Below, in pieces: positions 18,530 to 28,398 of a stretch of 64,000 bases of DNA. The number at the start of each line of letters is the position of its first letter. Position 1 is the stretch's first letter. The DNA comes from Aspidiotus rigidus (Eukaryota > Arthropoda > Insecta > Hemiptera > Diaspididae). The stretch is taken from contig JAVHKY010000054.1 in assembly GCA_035079385.1 (NCBI GenBank), forward strand, positions 17,526,001 through 17,590,000, written 5' to 3'. The position numbers and the translations under genes were made by a program. The notes under the pieces are model-generated. The model saw only the letters and a program-made list of their open reading frames with translations. It did not search any database and had not been told where the DNA came from.

Positions 18530-21484
18530 CTAACAATCTGGATGGTATCCTTCTTCCTCTTCTTCCTGCAGATCTGGATGTTGATGGTACACAGGTGTTG
18601 AGTAGGCCATAGCGTGGTTCTGCATTTGCCTATTCCATTCCTGGTCCATCTTCCTCTTCATGATGGTGGCCGCAAATGCAGACACCTGGTTCCATGCTTC
18701 TTCGGAACCTAGCATGGTGGGTACCAGGCTACTCGGGTCGAGCGCTTCATCTACCCCGATCTCTTGAAGAGACCGACTAAGCTCGTCCCGCTCACGCCTC
18801 CACGCCTCACACTCAAATAAGGTGTGTTGTGGTCCATCATCCCGCCCTTGGTTACAGTGCGAACACGTTGCCTGCTCAACTTTACTTAACTTCTCGTGAA
18901 GGTACTTGTTGAAGCAGCCATGGCCGCTTAACACCTGCGTCAGGTGAAAGTTCAGCTGACCATGGTGTCGGTTCATCCACTCATCAAGGTCGCGTATTAG
19001 CACACGGGTTGTCCATGTACCCAGCTCACTCTGGGCAATTCTTTCTTTCCACTTTAAAAGCGAGGAGCGCCTGGCCTCCTGCTTGACCCGTAAAGCTTCT
19101 CGGTTGGTCGTCGTTCTCTTCTTTGCTTCGAACACCACCGCTCTCTCCTCAGCAAGGAGCTCGATTGGTGGTGAACGTGCTAATACACAAAAAGCCTCCG
19201 TCGAGACAGTGCGGTAGGCACTAACACACCTCAGCGCAGCTCTTCTTTGGATCTTTACCATCTTTCTTCTTCGGTATGGTATCTTCATGCAGTCGGTCCA
19301 TACTGGCGCACCATATAGGAGGATCGACAAGGCGGTGCTCATCATGATCCTTCTCCTTGCTTCTCTCGGTCCTCCCAGGTTCCTCATAAGGCGGCTTAGG
19401 TATCCAACTACCCGGCTCGCCTTTTCCGCTGCCATCAGGAAATGGTGCCTGAAGCTCAGCGTTGAGTCAAACCAGATGCCCAGGTATTTCATTGGCTTCT
19501 TGGTTTCAATTTCCACACCTCGCAGGCGAAAGGTGGGTGGCTTGAACTTCCGACGGGTCGTGAATAAAATGGCCTCCGTCTTACTTGCTGCTAGTTCAAG
19601 TCCAGCCGACTCGATCCAACGGGTCACATCCTCTAGGGCCCGGTTTACCCTGCTCTCCACCGCTACAGTTGTTTCGGCGGTGCATACCACCAGGGTGTCA
19701 TCCGCATAGCAGATAAGCTTAACCCCCGGTGGCAGCTTCACCTTAAAGATTCCGTTAAATGCGACGCACCACAAAAGCGGCCCAAGGACCGACCCCTGCG
19801 GCACCCCACAAGTAACAGGGCGCTTTACTGTACCAGCAGACGTCTCTGCTTGGATTTCACGGCAGCTAAGATAGCTGCTGATCATCCTGAGCAGGTATGC
19901 GGGCACTCCTGCGTTCACAAGAGCTTCCAATATCATCTTCCATGGAATTGAATTGAACGCATTTCTTATGTCGAGGCTGACGGCTGCGCAAAACTGACGC
20001 ATATCAATTGCTGACTTGGCTATCCTCTTCAGCCGGATCCCAGCATTTGATGTGCAGCGTCCAGTTTGAAAACCGTACTGGCTATCAGAGATTATATCTC
20101 TTTCCTTCAGATAGCTCTCCAAACGATTGGCTATCACTCTTTCTAGAAGTTTCCCAACATTGTCTAGCAGACAAAGTGGACGATAAGAGGATGGTAGACC
20201 AGGTGGTTTATCCTTCTTATCGATCAACGCTAGCCTGGCTTTCTTCCATCGCACAGGGAACAGTCCCCCAACAATTGCCGCATTGAATGTATCAACAAGC
20301 AGTGCTGGGTCAACTGAATGTATGGCGCTCCAGACTGGATTTGGAATCTCATCCGGGCCTGGAGCCTTCCAATACTTACCCCGCAGTCTATTGACTGCTG
20401 CATCAACCTCCTCGGTGCCTAGGAGGGATATACCATCCTCTTCTACTATTGGTAGCGTTACCATTGGTGGTGGCTGCTGTGGGAACAAGCCATCAATGAT
20501 TTGACCCACAACATCCGGCTCCATTCGGCTCATTGCTGAGAGGCCTTTGAGCTTCTTCAGCACTAACTTATAAGGCTTTCCAAATGGGTCGTCACCTGCC
20601 ATCTCACATAGCTCTCGCCATGCAGCACTCTTGCTGTCCTTGATGGCCTTCTTCAGCCTTTTACGAGCCAGCTGGTATTCGGGTGCAACCGCCCGCGCCC
20701 CTTCGCGGCCACTACTACGCTGATATATCCGGCGCTGACGGTTGCACTCTTCTCTCAATTCGGCAATCTTGTTGGTCCACCAGTAAACAGCCCTCCTCTT
20801 CTTTGGTGAACCTTGCCTGGGCATGGCTACATCGCAAGCTTTGGTGACAGTCTTGATCATCCTCTCTGCTGCCACCTCCGCATTGCCTTCTTGCTCTTCT
20901 TCTTGATCCCATGTGAGAGCAAGATAGCTAGCCTTCAAACGGTCGCTATTCAGCTTCCTAACGGCCCACTTTCTTACCAGCTTTTGTGGAGCAGCGACCT
21001 CAACTTCCCGGCGGATGGAGAAGCCGATACACCGGTGGTCGCTCCCAGATAGCTCCTTGTCCAGTACCGCCCAGCCTTCTATTTTTCGGGCTAGGCTCTC
21101 TGAGGCAAAGGTGATATCAATAATGGACCCGTATCCTTGATGCACTCGGGTAGGAGTGTTGCCAACATTGACTGTTTCCAGTCGATTGTAAGCAATCCAC
21201 TCCCCCAGGGCATACCCACGGATGTCCGTACGGCCTGATCGCCACTCTTCTGACTTGGCATTAAAATCGCCAGCCACAATGAATTTTTCACCTTGCCATC
21301 TGGACAAGCTTTCCTCTAATTTCTTCAAGAAGTCCTCAAACTCCGTGAAGGGGCGATTCGGGGAGAAGTAGCAACTGTAGACAACCATGTCGGCCATCTT
21401 CACAGCAACATACCCCTCCCCTCTTTCAACCTCTCCCGGAGCAATTGGACACTCTGGGCAAACACCAATGGCCGCTAAGCCAGT
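18530..21484 (-). CDS. LINE ORF2: endonuclease/reverse transcriptase/zinc-knuckle polyprotein (5' partial)
   Basis: About 984 codons are open without a stop; the frame continues upstream of the first start-like codon (21403) into the truncation, reading LAAIGVCPECPIAPG. N-terminal part: EEP endonuclease, with FIVAGDFNAKSEEW and, near residue 145, SGSDHRCIGF; the first catalytic segment is lost to truncation. Reverse transcriptase: RPLCLLDNVGKLLERVI, QYGFQTGRCT, AAVSLDIRNAFNSIPW (motif A), GVPQGSVLGPLLW (motif B), LICYADDTLVV (catalytic YADD), KYLGIWFD. C-terminal: CSHCNQGRDD..H..FEC, a CCHC knuckle, then a basic tail. No RNase H is recognised. The knuckle tail and motif set point to the R1/LOA side of the I group. 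The intact frame suggests recent insertion. Confidence 0.93.
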   Translation of the reverse strand, partial: TGLAAIGVCPECPIAPGEVERGEGYVAVKMADMVVYSCYFSPNRPFTEFEDFLKKLEESLSRWQGEKFIVAGDFNAKSEEWRSGRTDIRGYALGEWIAYNRLETVNVGNTPTRVHQGYGSIIDITFASESLARKIEGWAVLDKELSGSDHRCIGFSIRREVEVAAPQKLVRKWAVRKLNSDRLKASYLALTWDQEEEQEGNAEVAAERMIKTVTKACDVAMPRQGSPKKRRAVYWWTNKIAELREECNRQRRIYQRSSGREGARAVAPEYQLARKRLKKAIKDSKSAAWRELCEMAGDDPFGKPYKLVLKKLKGLSAMSRMEPDVVGQIIDGLFPQQPPPMVTLPIVEEDGISLLGTEEVDAAVNRLRGKYWKAPGPDEIPNPVWSAIHSVDPALLVDTFNAAIVGGLFPVRWKKARLALIDKKDKPPGLPSSYRPLCLLDNVGKLLERVIANRLESYLKERDIISDSQYGFQTGRCTSNAGIRLKRIAKSAIDMRQFCAAVSLDIRNAFNSIPWKMILEALVNAGVPAYLLRMISSYLSCREIQAETSAGTVKRPVTCGVPQGSVLGPLLWCVAFNGIFKVKLPPGVKLICYADDTLVVCTAETTVAVESRVNRALEDVTRWIESAGLELAASKTEAILFTTRRKFKPPTFRLRGVEIETKKPMKYLGIWFDSTLSFRHHFLMAAEKASRVVGYLSRLMRNLGGPREARRRIMMSTALSILLYGAPVWTDCMKIPYRRRKMVKIQRRAALRCVSAYRTVSTEAFCVLARSPPIELLAEERAVVFEAKKRTTTNREALRVKQEARRSSLLKWKERIAQSELGTWTTRVLIRDLDEWMNRHHGQLNFHLTQVLSGHGCFNKYLHEKLSKVEQATCSHCNQGRDDGPQHTLFECEAWRRERDELSRSLQEIGVDEALDPSSLVPTMLGSEEAWNQVSAFAATIMKRKMDQEWNRQMQNHAMAYSTPVYHQHPDLQEEEEEGYHPDC

Positions 21485-21498
21485 ATATAAACCTAGTA

Positions 21499-21568
21499 TA
21501 ATATAGCTCGAAAGTCAAAATTTTGCTAAGTGCCCCTCCTATCATATATAGTTCGAAAGTCGAAATTT
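21499..21568 (-). mobile_element. A-family cluster A6, remainder beyond the LINE
   Basis: Continues the inverted A right segment and one or two degenerate 45-bp units up to the next left end. Confidence 0.55.
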
Positions 21569-22017
21569 TAACAGGGAACCTGTTAACAGGGAACCTGTTT
21601 TATGGGGGGCTATTTGAGAAATCTGCCGTGCGCCGTGCGCCGTCCAGCGAAAAACTTAGAAAAATTTCGACCTTCGAGCTATATATGATAGGAGGAGGAC
21701 TTGGAAAAAATTTCGACTCTCGAGCTATAGATGATAGAAGGGGGGACTTAGAAAAAACTCGACTCTCGCGCCATATGTGATAGGAGAGGGACTTAGAAAA
21801 ATTTCCACTGTCGAGCTATCATATATAGCTCGAGATTCGAGAAAAATTTACACTCTCAAACCGTATTATACTAGGCTTATAGTAGGTCTAGACCTTCTTC
21901 ATATAGCTTTATCTAGGTCTAGGCTTCTTTAAATTTTCAATACCAAATTCCATTTGACTCATAAAACAGGTTCCCTGCGTTCCTCGTTCAACTTCGTTAA
22001 GGAAGCCGTCGTTTTTT
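21569..22017 (+). mobile_element. A-family element, copy A7
   Basis: The left terminus is doubled: AACAGGGAACCTGTT occurs at 21569 and again at 21584. Then come the spacer, three 45-bp units, the CTAGGCTTATAGTAGGTCTA segment and a right end ATAAAACAGGTTCCCTGCG with tail CCGTCGTTTTTT ending at 22017. Confidence 0.7.
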
Positions 22018-22534
22018 AGGGAGGCTTTTTGAGAAATTTGCCGTGCGCCGTGCGCCGTCCAGCAAAAAACTTGGAAAAATTTCGACTATTGAGCCATATA
22101 TGATAGGAGGGGGACTTGGAAGAATTTCGACTCTCGAGCCATATATGATAGGAGGGGGACTTGGAAAAATTTCAACTCTCAAGCCATATATGATAGGAGG
22201 GAGACTTCGAAAAAATGTTGACTCTCGAGCTATATATGATATGAAAGGGAGTTGGAAAAATTTCAATTCTCGAGCTATCATATATAGCTAGCTGGGGATT
22301 CGAGGTCTAGGCTTCCTTGAATTTTCAATACCAAATCCCATTTGACTCATAAAACAGGTTCCCTGCGTTCCTCGTTCAACTTCGTTAAGGAAGACGTCGT
22401 TTTTTCCAAGTCCCCCTCCTATCATATATGGCTCGAGAGTAGAAATATTTCCAAGTTTTTTGCTGAACGGTGGACGGCACACGGCAAATTTCTCAAAAAG
22501 CCCTCCATAAAACAGGTTCCCTGTTAAAATGGGA
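22018..22534. mobile_element. A-family foldback pair A8
   Basis: 22021-22403 is plus-oriented (truncated left end, five 45-bp units, right end with GACGTCGTTTTTT). 22404-22534 is an inverted left end (TCTCAAAAAGCCCTCCATAA, then AACAGGTTCCCTGTT). Together they make an inverted structure with A left ends facing outwards. Confidence 0.6.
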
Positions 22535-22544
22535 AAGTTGGGCA

Positions 22545-22830
22545 TAAGTCGTGTTCACACTGTGATCAGGAGCGGTATGATGGACCACAGCACATCTTCT
22601 CCGAGTGTGAGGCGTGGAGACGTGAGTGGGGTGAGCTAAAACGGTCTCTATTTGAAATTGGGGTGGATGGAGAACTCATCCCAAGTAATCTGGGGCCATG
22701 TATACTGCGAACAACATTTCTATAGAACCATGAATCTACATTTGCCGCTAAGACAATGAAGAAGAAAATGAACGCGGAATAGGAGCGGCAGATGTAGAGT
22801 CACGTTATGGCCTCTCGTACCTACGTGTGC
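22545..22830 (+). pseudogene. LINE 3'-terminal coding fragment
   Basis: Reads CSHCDQERYDGPQHIFSECE, AWRREWGELKRSLFEIGVD, matching the zinc-knuckle tail of the 18530-21484 LINE (CSHCNQGRDDGPQHTLFECE). After an in-frame TAG at about 22722 the similarity continues (ESTFAAKTMKKKMNAE), with a second stop. It is a second, diverged member of the same LINE group in the opposite orientation. Confidence 0.8.
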
Positions 22831-23290
22831 CATCCCCCATTCCCCATGCTGCTGCTGCATCTTTGACCAACAATATCACACACGGGGCGCTCAGGAGGGA
22901 GCGCCAATGGAAGGAGACGAAAAAAATAAAACATACAAAATAAGAAGAGGAGGAGGAAGAAACCCCCGCCTGAGAAGCCAGAGTCGCGAAGCACCGCTCG
23001 TGGGCTCCTAGTAAGCTCCCAGTGGTGACTGATAGCTCCGGTGAAGGAGTGGACACGCGTGCGTCCAGGGTATAGTGCTACCTGAATTCCAGGTCAAGTG
23101 CTGAGCGCTCCCTCGGTCAGTAGGGTAGAACCCTGTAGTGGCCTCATTGACGGACATGAAATGAGCCAGCTAGGCCACTGTCTATTCGAGCCTTCTGGAC
23201 TACCAACGCAATGTCCGAAGGGGTGGATACCGGTGCCAGAGGTGTGGATTTCAGGGGACCAGCACGCTCATACTCCCCCGTTTTCAAATA
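22831..23290 (+). other. Probable 3' UTR of the LINE fragment
   Basis: Follows the LINE tail without a break and is GC-richer than the DNA after 23300. There is a purine-rich run at 22917-22965. No poly(A) end is visible, so the boundary is approximate. Confidence 0.35.
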
Positions 23291-24865
23291 CGGTCTCTGT
23301 CATAAGAGTGTTTTTTTGATAGAAAGTTATTTGGCGTCACTTGAGCGTCGTACTGTGATCAGATCACAATTAGAGAATGTAGAGGCTTCACAATGCCTTT
23401 GAAGAACATAAACAGTCACTTCACTGCCTCAGAATCTGATCGTCACAATTGTTACTCCCAATCTGAATAAGAAGCGAATCGCGCGGGACATTATCGCTCA
23501 AGTTCCGCAAATGCTTTACCGACTTTTCGTAGAAAAGCGAGTATTATACCCGTCACAGTTGTGGCAGAAAGGGGGGGAAATGAACTTTCTCGACGTTTTA
23601 GAGGTCATAGATCATCGCTACGTCATTAAAAAAATTTCAGGTTTCCTTATATATATATGGATATATATGGATCAAAATTTGTCCGGACTTCTCCTCCGAG
23701 ACTACTGGATGGATTTTCTTGAAACTTAGTCAAGTTGTAGTGTTATATCTGAAGTTGTGCACCTGCATTTTTTTTTGACGATCGGATCAGTAGTTCTCCA
23801 GATATACCCAATTTTAAAAAAAATTCTCCACTCCTATAACTCTGATATGGTTTGTTCAATTTTTTTCAAATGTTGATATATTGTAATTTACATGTCTAAA
23901 AATGTAATTGTGAACTTTTGGTGTTGATACGATGTCTGGTTCGTGAGAAATCTCAAATTGAAGCGTGAACTAATTTGATGAAATTTGCAAATATTCGAGC
24001 TACTAATATTTTGTAGTACTAAACTTCAGGTAGTCGCTTTCGTCATCAAAAGCGAAGGGTAACCTTTGATTACGTAGATTGTCAGTGTAGTTGTAGCTAG
24101 TTTTATTCATTTTTTGGGTTAACTGTTCACACACGCAAGGATACGCTCTTTATGAATGAATTTTAAAGATGTGTTCGTTCGTGTTGAGTCAGTCATGAAT
24201 GAATTTTGTGTTACTATAGTATTAGTGCAACAATCCTTTGCGTATAATTTTGTCATTTTTTTGAGTGATGAAATGGTTTTATATGTGTGAAAGATTTGCT
24301 CGTTTGTGTTGAGTTTCTCATGAATGAATGTTATGTGTGAGTCTACAACAACCAACATTAAAAGATGCTTGAGAATCGGAGATGATCAAGAATGAATTAG
24401 AGTGGCAAGAGATGTTGAGGATGTGTGTATCTTATTGAGAAAACGATTCATTGAATAAATTGCAGTACTAGAGTTAAAGTTTAAGCAAAAAACTTGATTG
24501 TAGATACAGGTGAAAAGTCGTGTATTGCTTACGCGGCTGCATAAGCATTTTTTCTCTTGTAAAGGTATTTTTATAATACATGAAGCGAAAGTGCTGCGTA
24601 TAGTGTTCGTTTTTCGTAGCGAAACATGCCGTTATCAGAACCGTGGCGAAAATGTTTTACCCGTGGCGAAAATCAAGTCAGTGGTGCCATTCGAAAAATT
24701 TTTCAACATTCTTTTTGAACGATAACCAATTTAAATTGCAGGCCCAAGTGTTCCTTTCACTACATGTATTATAAAAAGTACTGTTTGTAATTCGTGTCGA
24801 AAACAAAATGTACTATTTTCCACAACCTAATCAGCGGCACTTTTAGTTCACAAATTACTGTCACT
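23291..24865. other. Gene-free stretch
   Basis: AT-rich, no recognised protein. 24119-24360 has a loose repeat (TGTTCGTTCGTGTTGAGT.. and TGCTCGTTTGTGTTGAGT.. each followed by CATGAATGAAT), about 140 bp apart. Confidence 0.4.
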
Positions 24866-25152
24866 TCGCATGAGGACACAACTGTAGGTGCGCTAGAGTC
24901 GTGCCCGAAAAGGGGATTCGGCCAAAATTGCCATAAACCTGTATAAAACTAAAACGGGCTGTATCTTTGTCAATATTGAAAAATACAAAAAAGTAGTAAG
25001 AGCATTTTTTTATTATTTTCATTCATAGAATAACCTAAAAGAAGAAAAAATTAAGATTTCAACAATTTCCTGTAACATACCCATTTCAGGCAGTTTCCAA
25101 AAATGGCCACCACAGTTTTCATAGACGGCGCCTACTTTGTGTCCTCATGCGA
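24866..25152. mobile_element. MITE of 287 bp
   Basis: TCGCATGAGGACACAACTGT at 24866 is mirrored by ACTTTGTGTCCTCATGCGA ending at 25152; inverted ends of about 26 bp with a few mismatches (TAGGTGCG against CGGCGCCTA). The interior is non-coding and AT-rich. No clear target duplication. Confidence 0.65.
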
Positions 25153-25247
25153 CTAGGGCTTGCATTCTGTAGCTATGCCAGTAGCACAATAGCTTGTGAA
25201 TCAGAGGAATTACATGACAAATCACCAGAGCAGCATATCAGGAAGGT

Positions 25248-25736
25248 ATGTGGAAATCGTGGTCGATACATTTATTTCTGGACGTACTGGACTTAATTGT
25301 AAAATACACATTTTTTATTGAGGGCAATATCGAATCGTCAGACAGATACTTTTTGGAAACGGATCAAAATGAACAACTAGCTTTGAAAACGCATTGTCGG
25401 TACTCGCGGTATGGAATATTTCTTCAATATATTTTGATTAGCATCCGCGTTTTCCTGAATTTTCATCATTATTTTGCCGGCTTCATTGAAAATAAATTTG
25501 ATAGACAACTTCGTTCGCAAACTATTCTCACGAGAATGCGTGTTAATTATGTGTGGATTGTGCGAATAGAACGCCTATGTTGGTATATACCGTTTCGTGA
25601 AATTATTTTAATTAAGATAAATGAGAATAATTTGCGCGAAATATCGCTTCTAATTTTTATAATGTTCAGTATAATTATAGTTTATACTCGAATGTTTTAC
25701 TTCCATTCTTTTGAATGTTATTGCAACGATTTATAG
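25248..25736 (+). CDS. Unidentified ORF of 162 codons, possible membrane protein
   Basis: The longest open frame in this low-copy stretch, not part of any repeat I can see. There are hydrophobic stretches at about residues 57-72 (IFLQYILISIRVFLNF) and 133-152 (ISLLIFIMFSIIIVY). Many aromatics and basic residues resemble a divergent insect chemoreceptor piece, but no diagnostic motif is present. Codon use is strongly AT-biased like the surrounding DNA, so it could be chance. Confidence 0.2.
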   Translation: MWKSWSIHLFLDVLDLIVKYTFFIEGNIESSDRYFLETDQNEQLALKTHCRYSRYGIFLQYILISIRVFLNFHHYFAGFIENKFDRQLRSQTILTRMRVNYVWIVRIERLCWYIPFREIILIKINENNLREISLLIFIMFSIIIVYTRMFYFHSFECYCNDL

Positions 25737-26027
25737 AATCCCGCAATTTCAACAGAATAAACTGATATTTTATAAATTTGATTGAAAAACTATTATTTTC
25801 GCGTAAGGGGAATTTTGATTTAGTTTGCCATATTTTTGTAATTTCGGCTCTCCACTCATTTTATTTATTTTATAATTTTTTTTAGCATTTTATAATTATA
25901 TTTTTAAAGTTGGGACTAAAACCGATACGAAAAACTGTCTCGACGGTTTTTCGCAGGTTTTTGACATCGTCGCGGGTTTTTGTCACGCTTGATGACGTCA
26001 TCATGACGCTTTCAAATAGATTTATAA
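25737..26027. other. Gene-free stretch
   Basis: AT-rich. Contains GATGACGTCATCATGACG at 25990, a perfect TGACGTCA palindrome, the same word found in the 40.5-46 kb satellite. Confidence 0.4.
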
Positions 26028-27000
26028 CAAACGCGAAAGAACGAGTACACCGAAGGGAGAGTAAACTATGCGAACTGCAGAAAAAATATAAACGACGAGC
26101 CATTTCAGTTAATAAACCATCTTCAGGACTGAAGTGAAAACAACTGACGAACAGAAGAGAAAAACAAGGTATTAAGATTGGCCAAACGAGAAACCGCGGT
26201 GTGAATCATAAACCAGTTCAATCAGGCCATCTTCCGAAATGTACGAGTTTAATACAGTGATGCCATCGGTCTTGAGATGCGGCATTATCTCTATATGCTC
26301 GAAGGCGATGCGCTTACGGTAGGAATTCTCCTTATGGAGGAGCTTTTCCGATCCCTCACGGAAGCTGTGGCCATTGTTTATTAAATGATCAGCAAAAGCT
26401 GACTCCCCTGAGTGTCCCTTCTTCCAAGACTTCAGGTGCTCAACTACTCTAACTTTCATTTGGCGGCTGGTCTCAACAATATAAAAGCCTCCACAATCCC
26501 TACATTCCAACTTATAAACACCACGCCTCTCATCAACGGGTATGGGGTTCTTCAGCCTCACGAACAACCCTTTGACTGTGGTAGGGTTGTAAAACGCGGG
26601 TCTGAAGCCAAACGGGCGAAGGGCCCGACCCAATTGGAGGAAGGACTTCCCAGGAAAGGGAGACTGATCCAACGCATACGACAATCACGGATAGTGTCTC
26701 GGGGGAGGGAGGTGGTGGAATCAAAAATTCTCCTTGTAACTTTCCTCCGAACCAGCACGTCAACATCGACATTAACCCCATTCACTCTGACCAGGTGTTT
26801 TATTGTGAGTAATTCATTCTTGGAAGCAGACTGACTCAAAGGAATACGAGTCAGTCTGTGAATTATGCTATTAAAAGCAGACATCATGTGAGTAACAGGA
26901 CAGGACGAACCTCCGTGGACTAAAGCGTCGGTCGTAGTATCTTTCCTTTAGATTCCAATCCTATGGATACCGTCTATCCAAAAAGTTAATGGAAAATACC
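26028..27000 (-). pseudogene. Penelope-like element, RT end plus GIY-YIG (PLE-c)
   Basis: From 27000 down: the end of the RT (GGSSCPVTHMMSAFNSIIHR, RVNGVNVDVDVLVRRK), then the 170-codon frame 26684-26172 with RALRPFGFRPAFYNPTTVKG, GVYKLECRDCGGFYIVETSR (GIY-YIG with CxxC; the family glycine after YI is valine here), RVVEHLKSWKKG and GESAFADHLINNGHSF. A frameshift separates the RT and nuclease pieces near 26670. The terminal region 26171-26028 carries the PLE hairpin at 26106-26119. The 5' part is missing; it meets PLE-d head to head at about 27000. Confidence 0.85.
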
Positions 27001-28398
27001 CAAAATTATATGAGGAAGAAGTGGATAAGAACGGACTTGCGAAGATGGCATGGTAAATACAATTAAACCTTTTGGTCCATTCGAGACTCTCCGGTGTGCT
27101 CCTTTCCCTTGAGTTTGATTACTTTATGCGGGACGTCAATGAAAAGTGTCGGAAGTTTGAGCTGAACTTGAAGGAGAAGAAAAATAGGAAGTTTTCCTCC
27201 CTAATGAAGGTTAATGGTGATGTGGTTGAGGAAGGGGTGAGTGACGGTGTTTTCGTTCATAAATTCCATCCCCCCCCCTCATAAATAATAGTCAGGTAGT
27301 GTTTAATAGTGACGAACAGCCCTCCTTGAGGAAGGTTTGAAATTCATTCTACCTCCCTCAAGAAGGATGAAACTTTGACGAATGTTGTTGCAGGTCTTGC
27401 TGTTAAAATTGGTCCTGGTTTTGATACCCAGAAAGTCTGTGCCGAATTAGTCCGCAATAACCCCCTCCCTCGCATGAGTAATAAATTGAGAGGAGTGATT
27501 CAAGGTTTGAAGAGGAAGACGAAAGAGATAGATTTAATCGTCACTAAGGCTGACAAGGGCAATGCTGTTGTGGTGATGGTGAAGTCGGCCTATTCTTCTA
27601 AGGTCCATGAAGTCCTCAAGCAGTGTGGTGCTAAAGAGAGTGAGGATTTCAGTTTTCCTAAGCACGTTAAAGGAGTTAGGAGTGTCATCAACAGGAATGA
27701 GGCTATTATCAAAACCCCTGCTTTGAAAAAAGCCCTCCCTGTTCCTAACCCCACCCCATCCCTCCTCTACGGGCTACCCAAAGTGCATAAGAACAATACC
27801 CCGATGCGACCCGTTATTTCTTTCGTCTCCTCCTCCACCTACCTCCTTGCCAAATTCCTGGACCGTTGGTTCAAAAATCGCATTGATTTTGAATATCCTT
27901 ATTCGGTCTTGAATTCGGCCTCTTTAACTGACGTCCTAAATGGTGTAAGTCTTCCCCCGTGAACGACCATCTGCTCGTTCGATGTTGTTGGTTTGTTCCC
28001 GAATACTCCTAAGGCTGCTTCTATCCAGCGTATGGGTGAGCTACTTTTCGAAGCCAACATTCCTCACAATGAGTTCCAAGAATTTTTCGATCTCCTGAAT
28101 CTTTGCTGGTCCCCCAATTATTGTAAATTCCTCGGGAAATTTTCGAGTTGGGATCCCCATTGGATCACCTTTAGGCTCTCTCATCTCCGAAATTTTCATG
28201 TCTAAGTTTGAATTTGACCTCTTTTCCTCGAAACAGGAGTTACTTGATCATATCTACTACTGGCACAGGTACGTTGATAACGTTCTATGCACCTGGACTG
28301 GTCCCCAGATCTCTTTGGTGAGTTTCCGCGGTATCTCAATTCCTGGTACTCTTCCATGGACTTTACGTTTGAAATAGGGGTATTCTCGATCAACTTTT
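27000..28398 (+). pseudogene. Penelope-like element, N-terminal and RT part (PLE-d, left piece)
   Basis: Starts inside the N-terminal region (DYFMRDVNEKCRKFELN). 27375-27962 reads VAGLAVKIGPGFDTQKVC, IVTKADKGNAVVVM and GLPKVHKNNTPMRPVISF. Then, after a TGA at 27961-27963, come FDVVGLFPNTPKAASIQRMG and a damaged motif B. YVDNVLCTWTG at 28270-28310 shows the catalytic YVDD changed to YVDN. It stops at the INF of the INFLDL motif (28398), where an A-family cluster is inserted; the element continues at 29614. Confidence 0.85.

Larger units (their letters stand above)
17990..21485 (-). mobile_element. 5'-truncated LINE (R1/I-group) with poly(A) tail and 13-bp target duplication
   Basis: Minus-strand element: the 17-base T run at 17990-18006 is the poly(A) tail, 18007-18529 the 3' UTR, 18530-21484 the ORF, truncated at 21485 inside the endonuclease domain. 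Perfect direct repeats TATAAACCTAGTA flank it at 17977-17989 and 21486-21498. Removing the element and one repeat rejoins an A-family right segment. 5' truncation, an A tail and a short duplication are what target-primed reverse transcription leaves. Confidence 0.92.

Noticed and set aside
25990..26000. TGACGTCA at 25990 and 39231 as functional CRE promoters
   Set aside because: Isolated 8-mers with no gene nearby; only the clustered satellite instances are notable.
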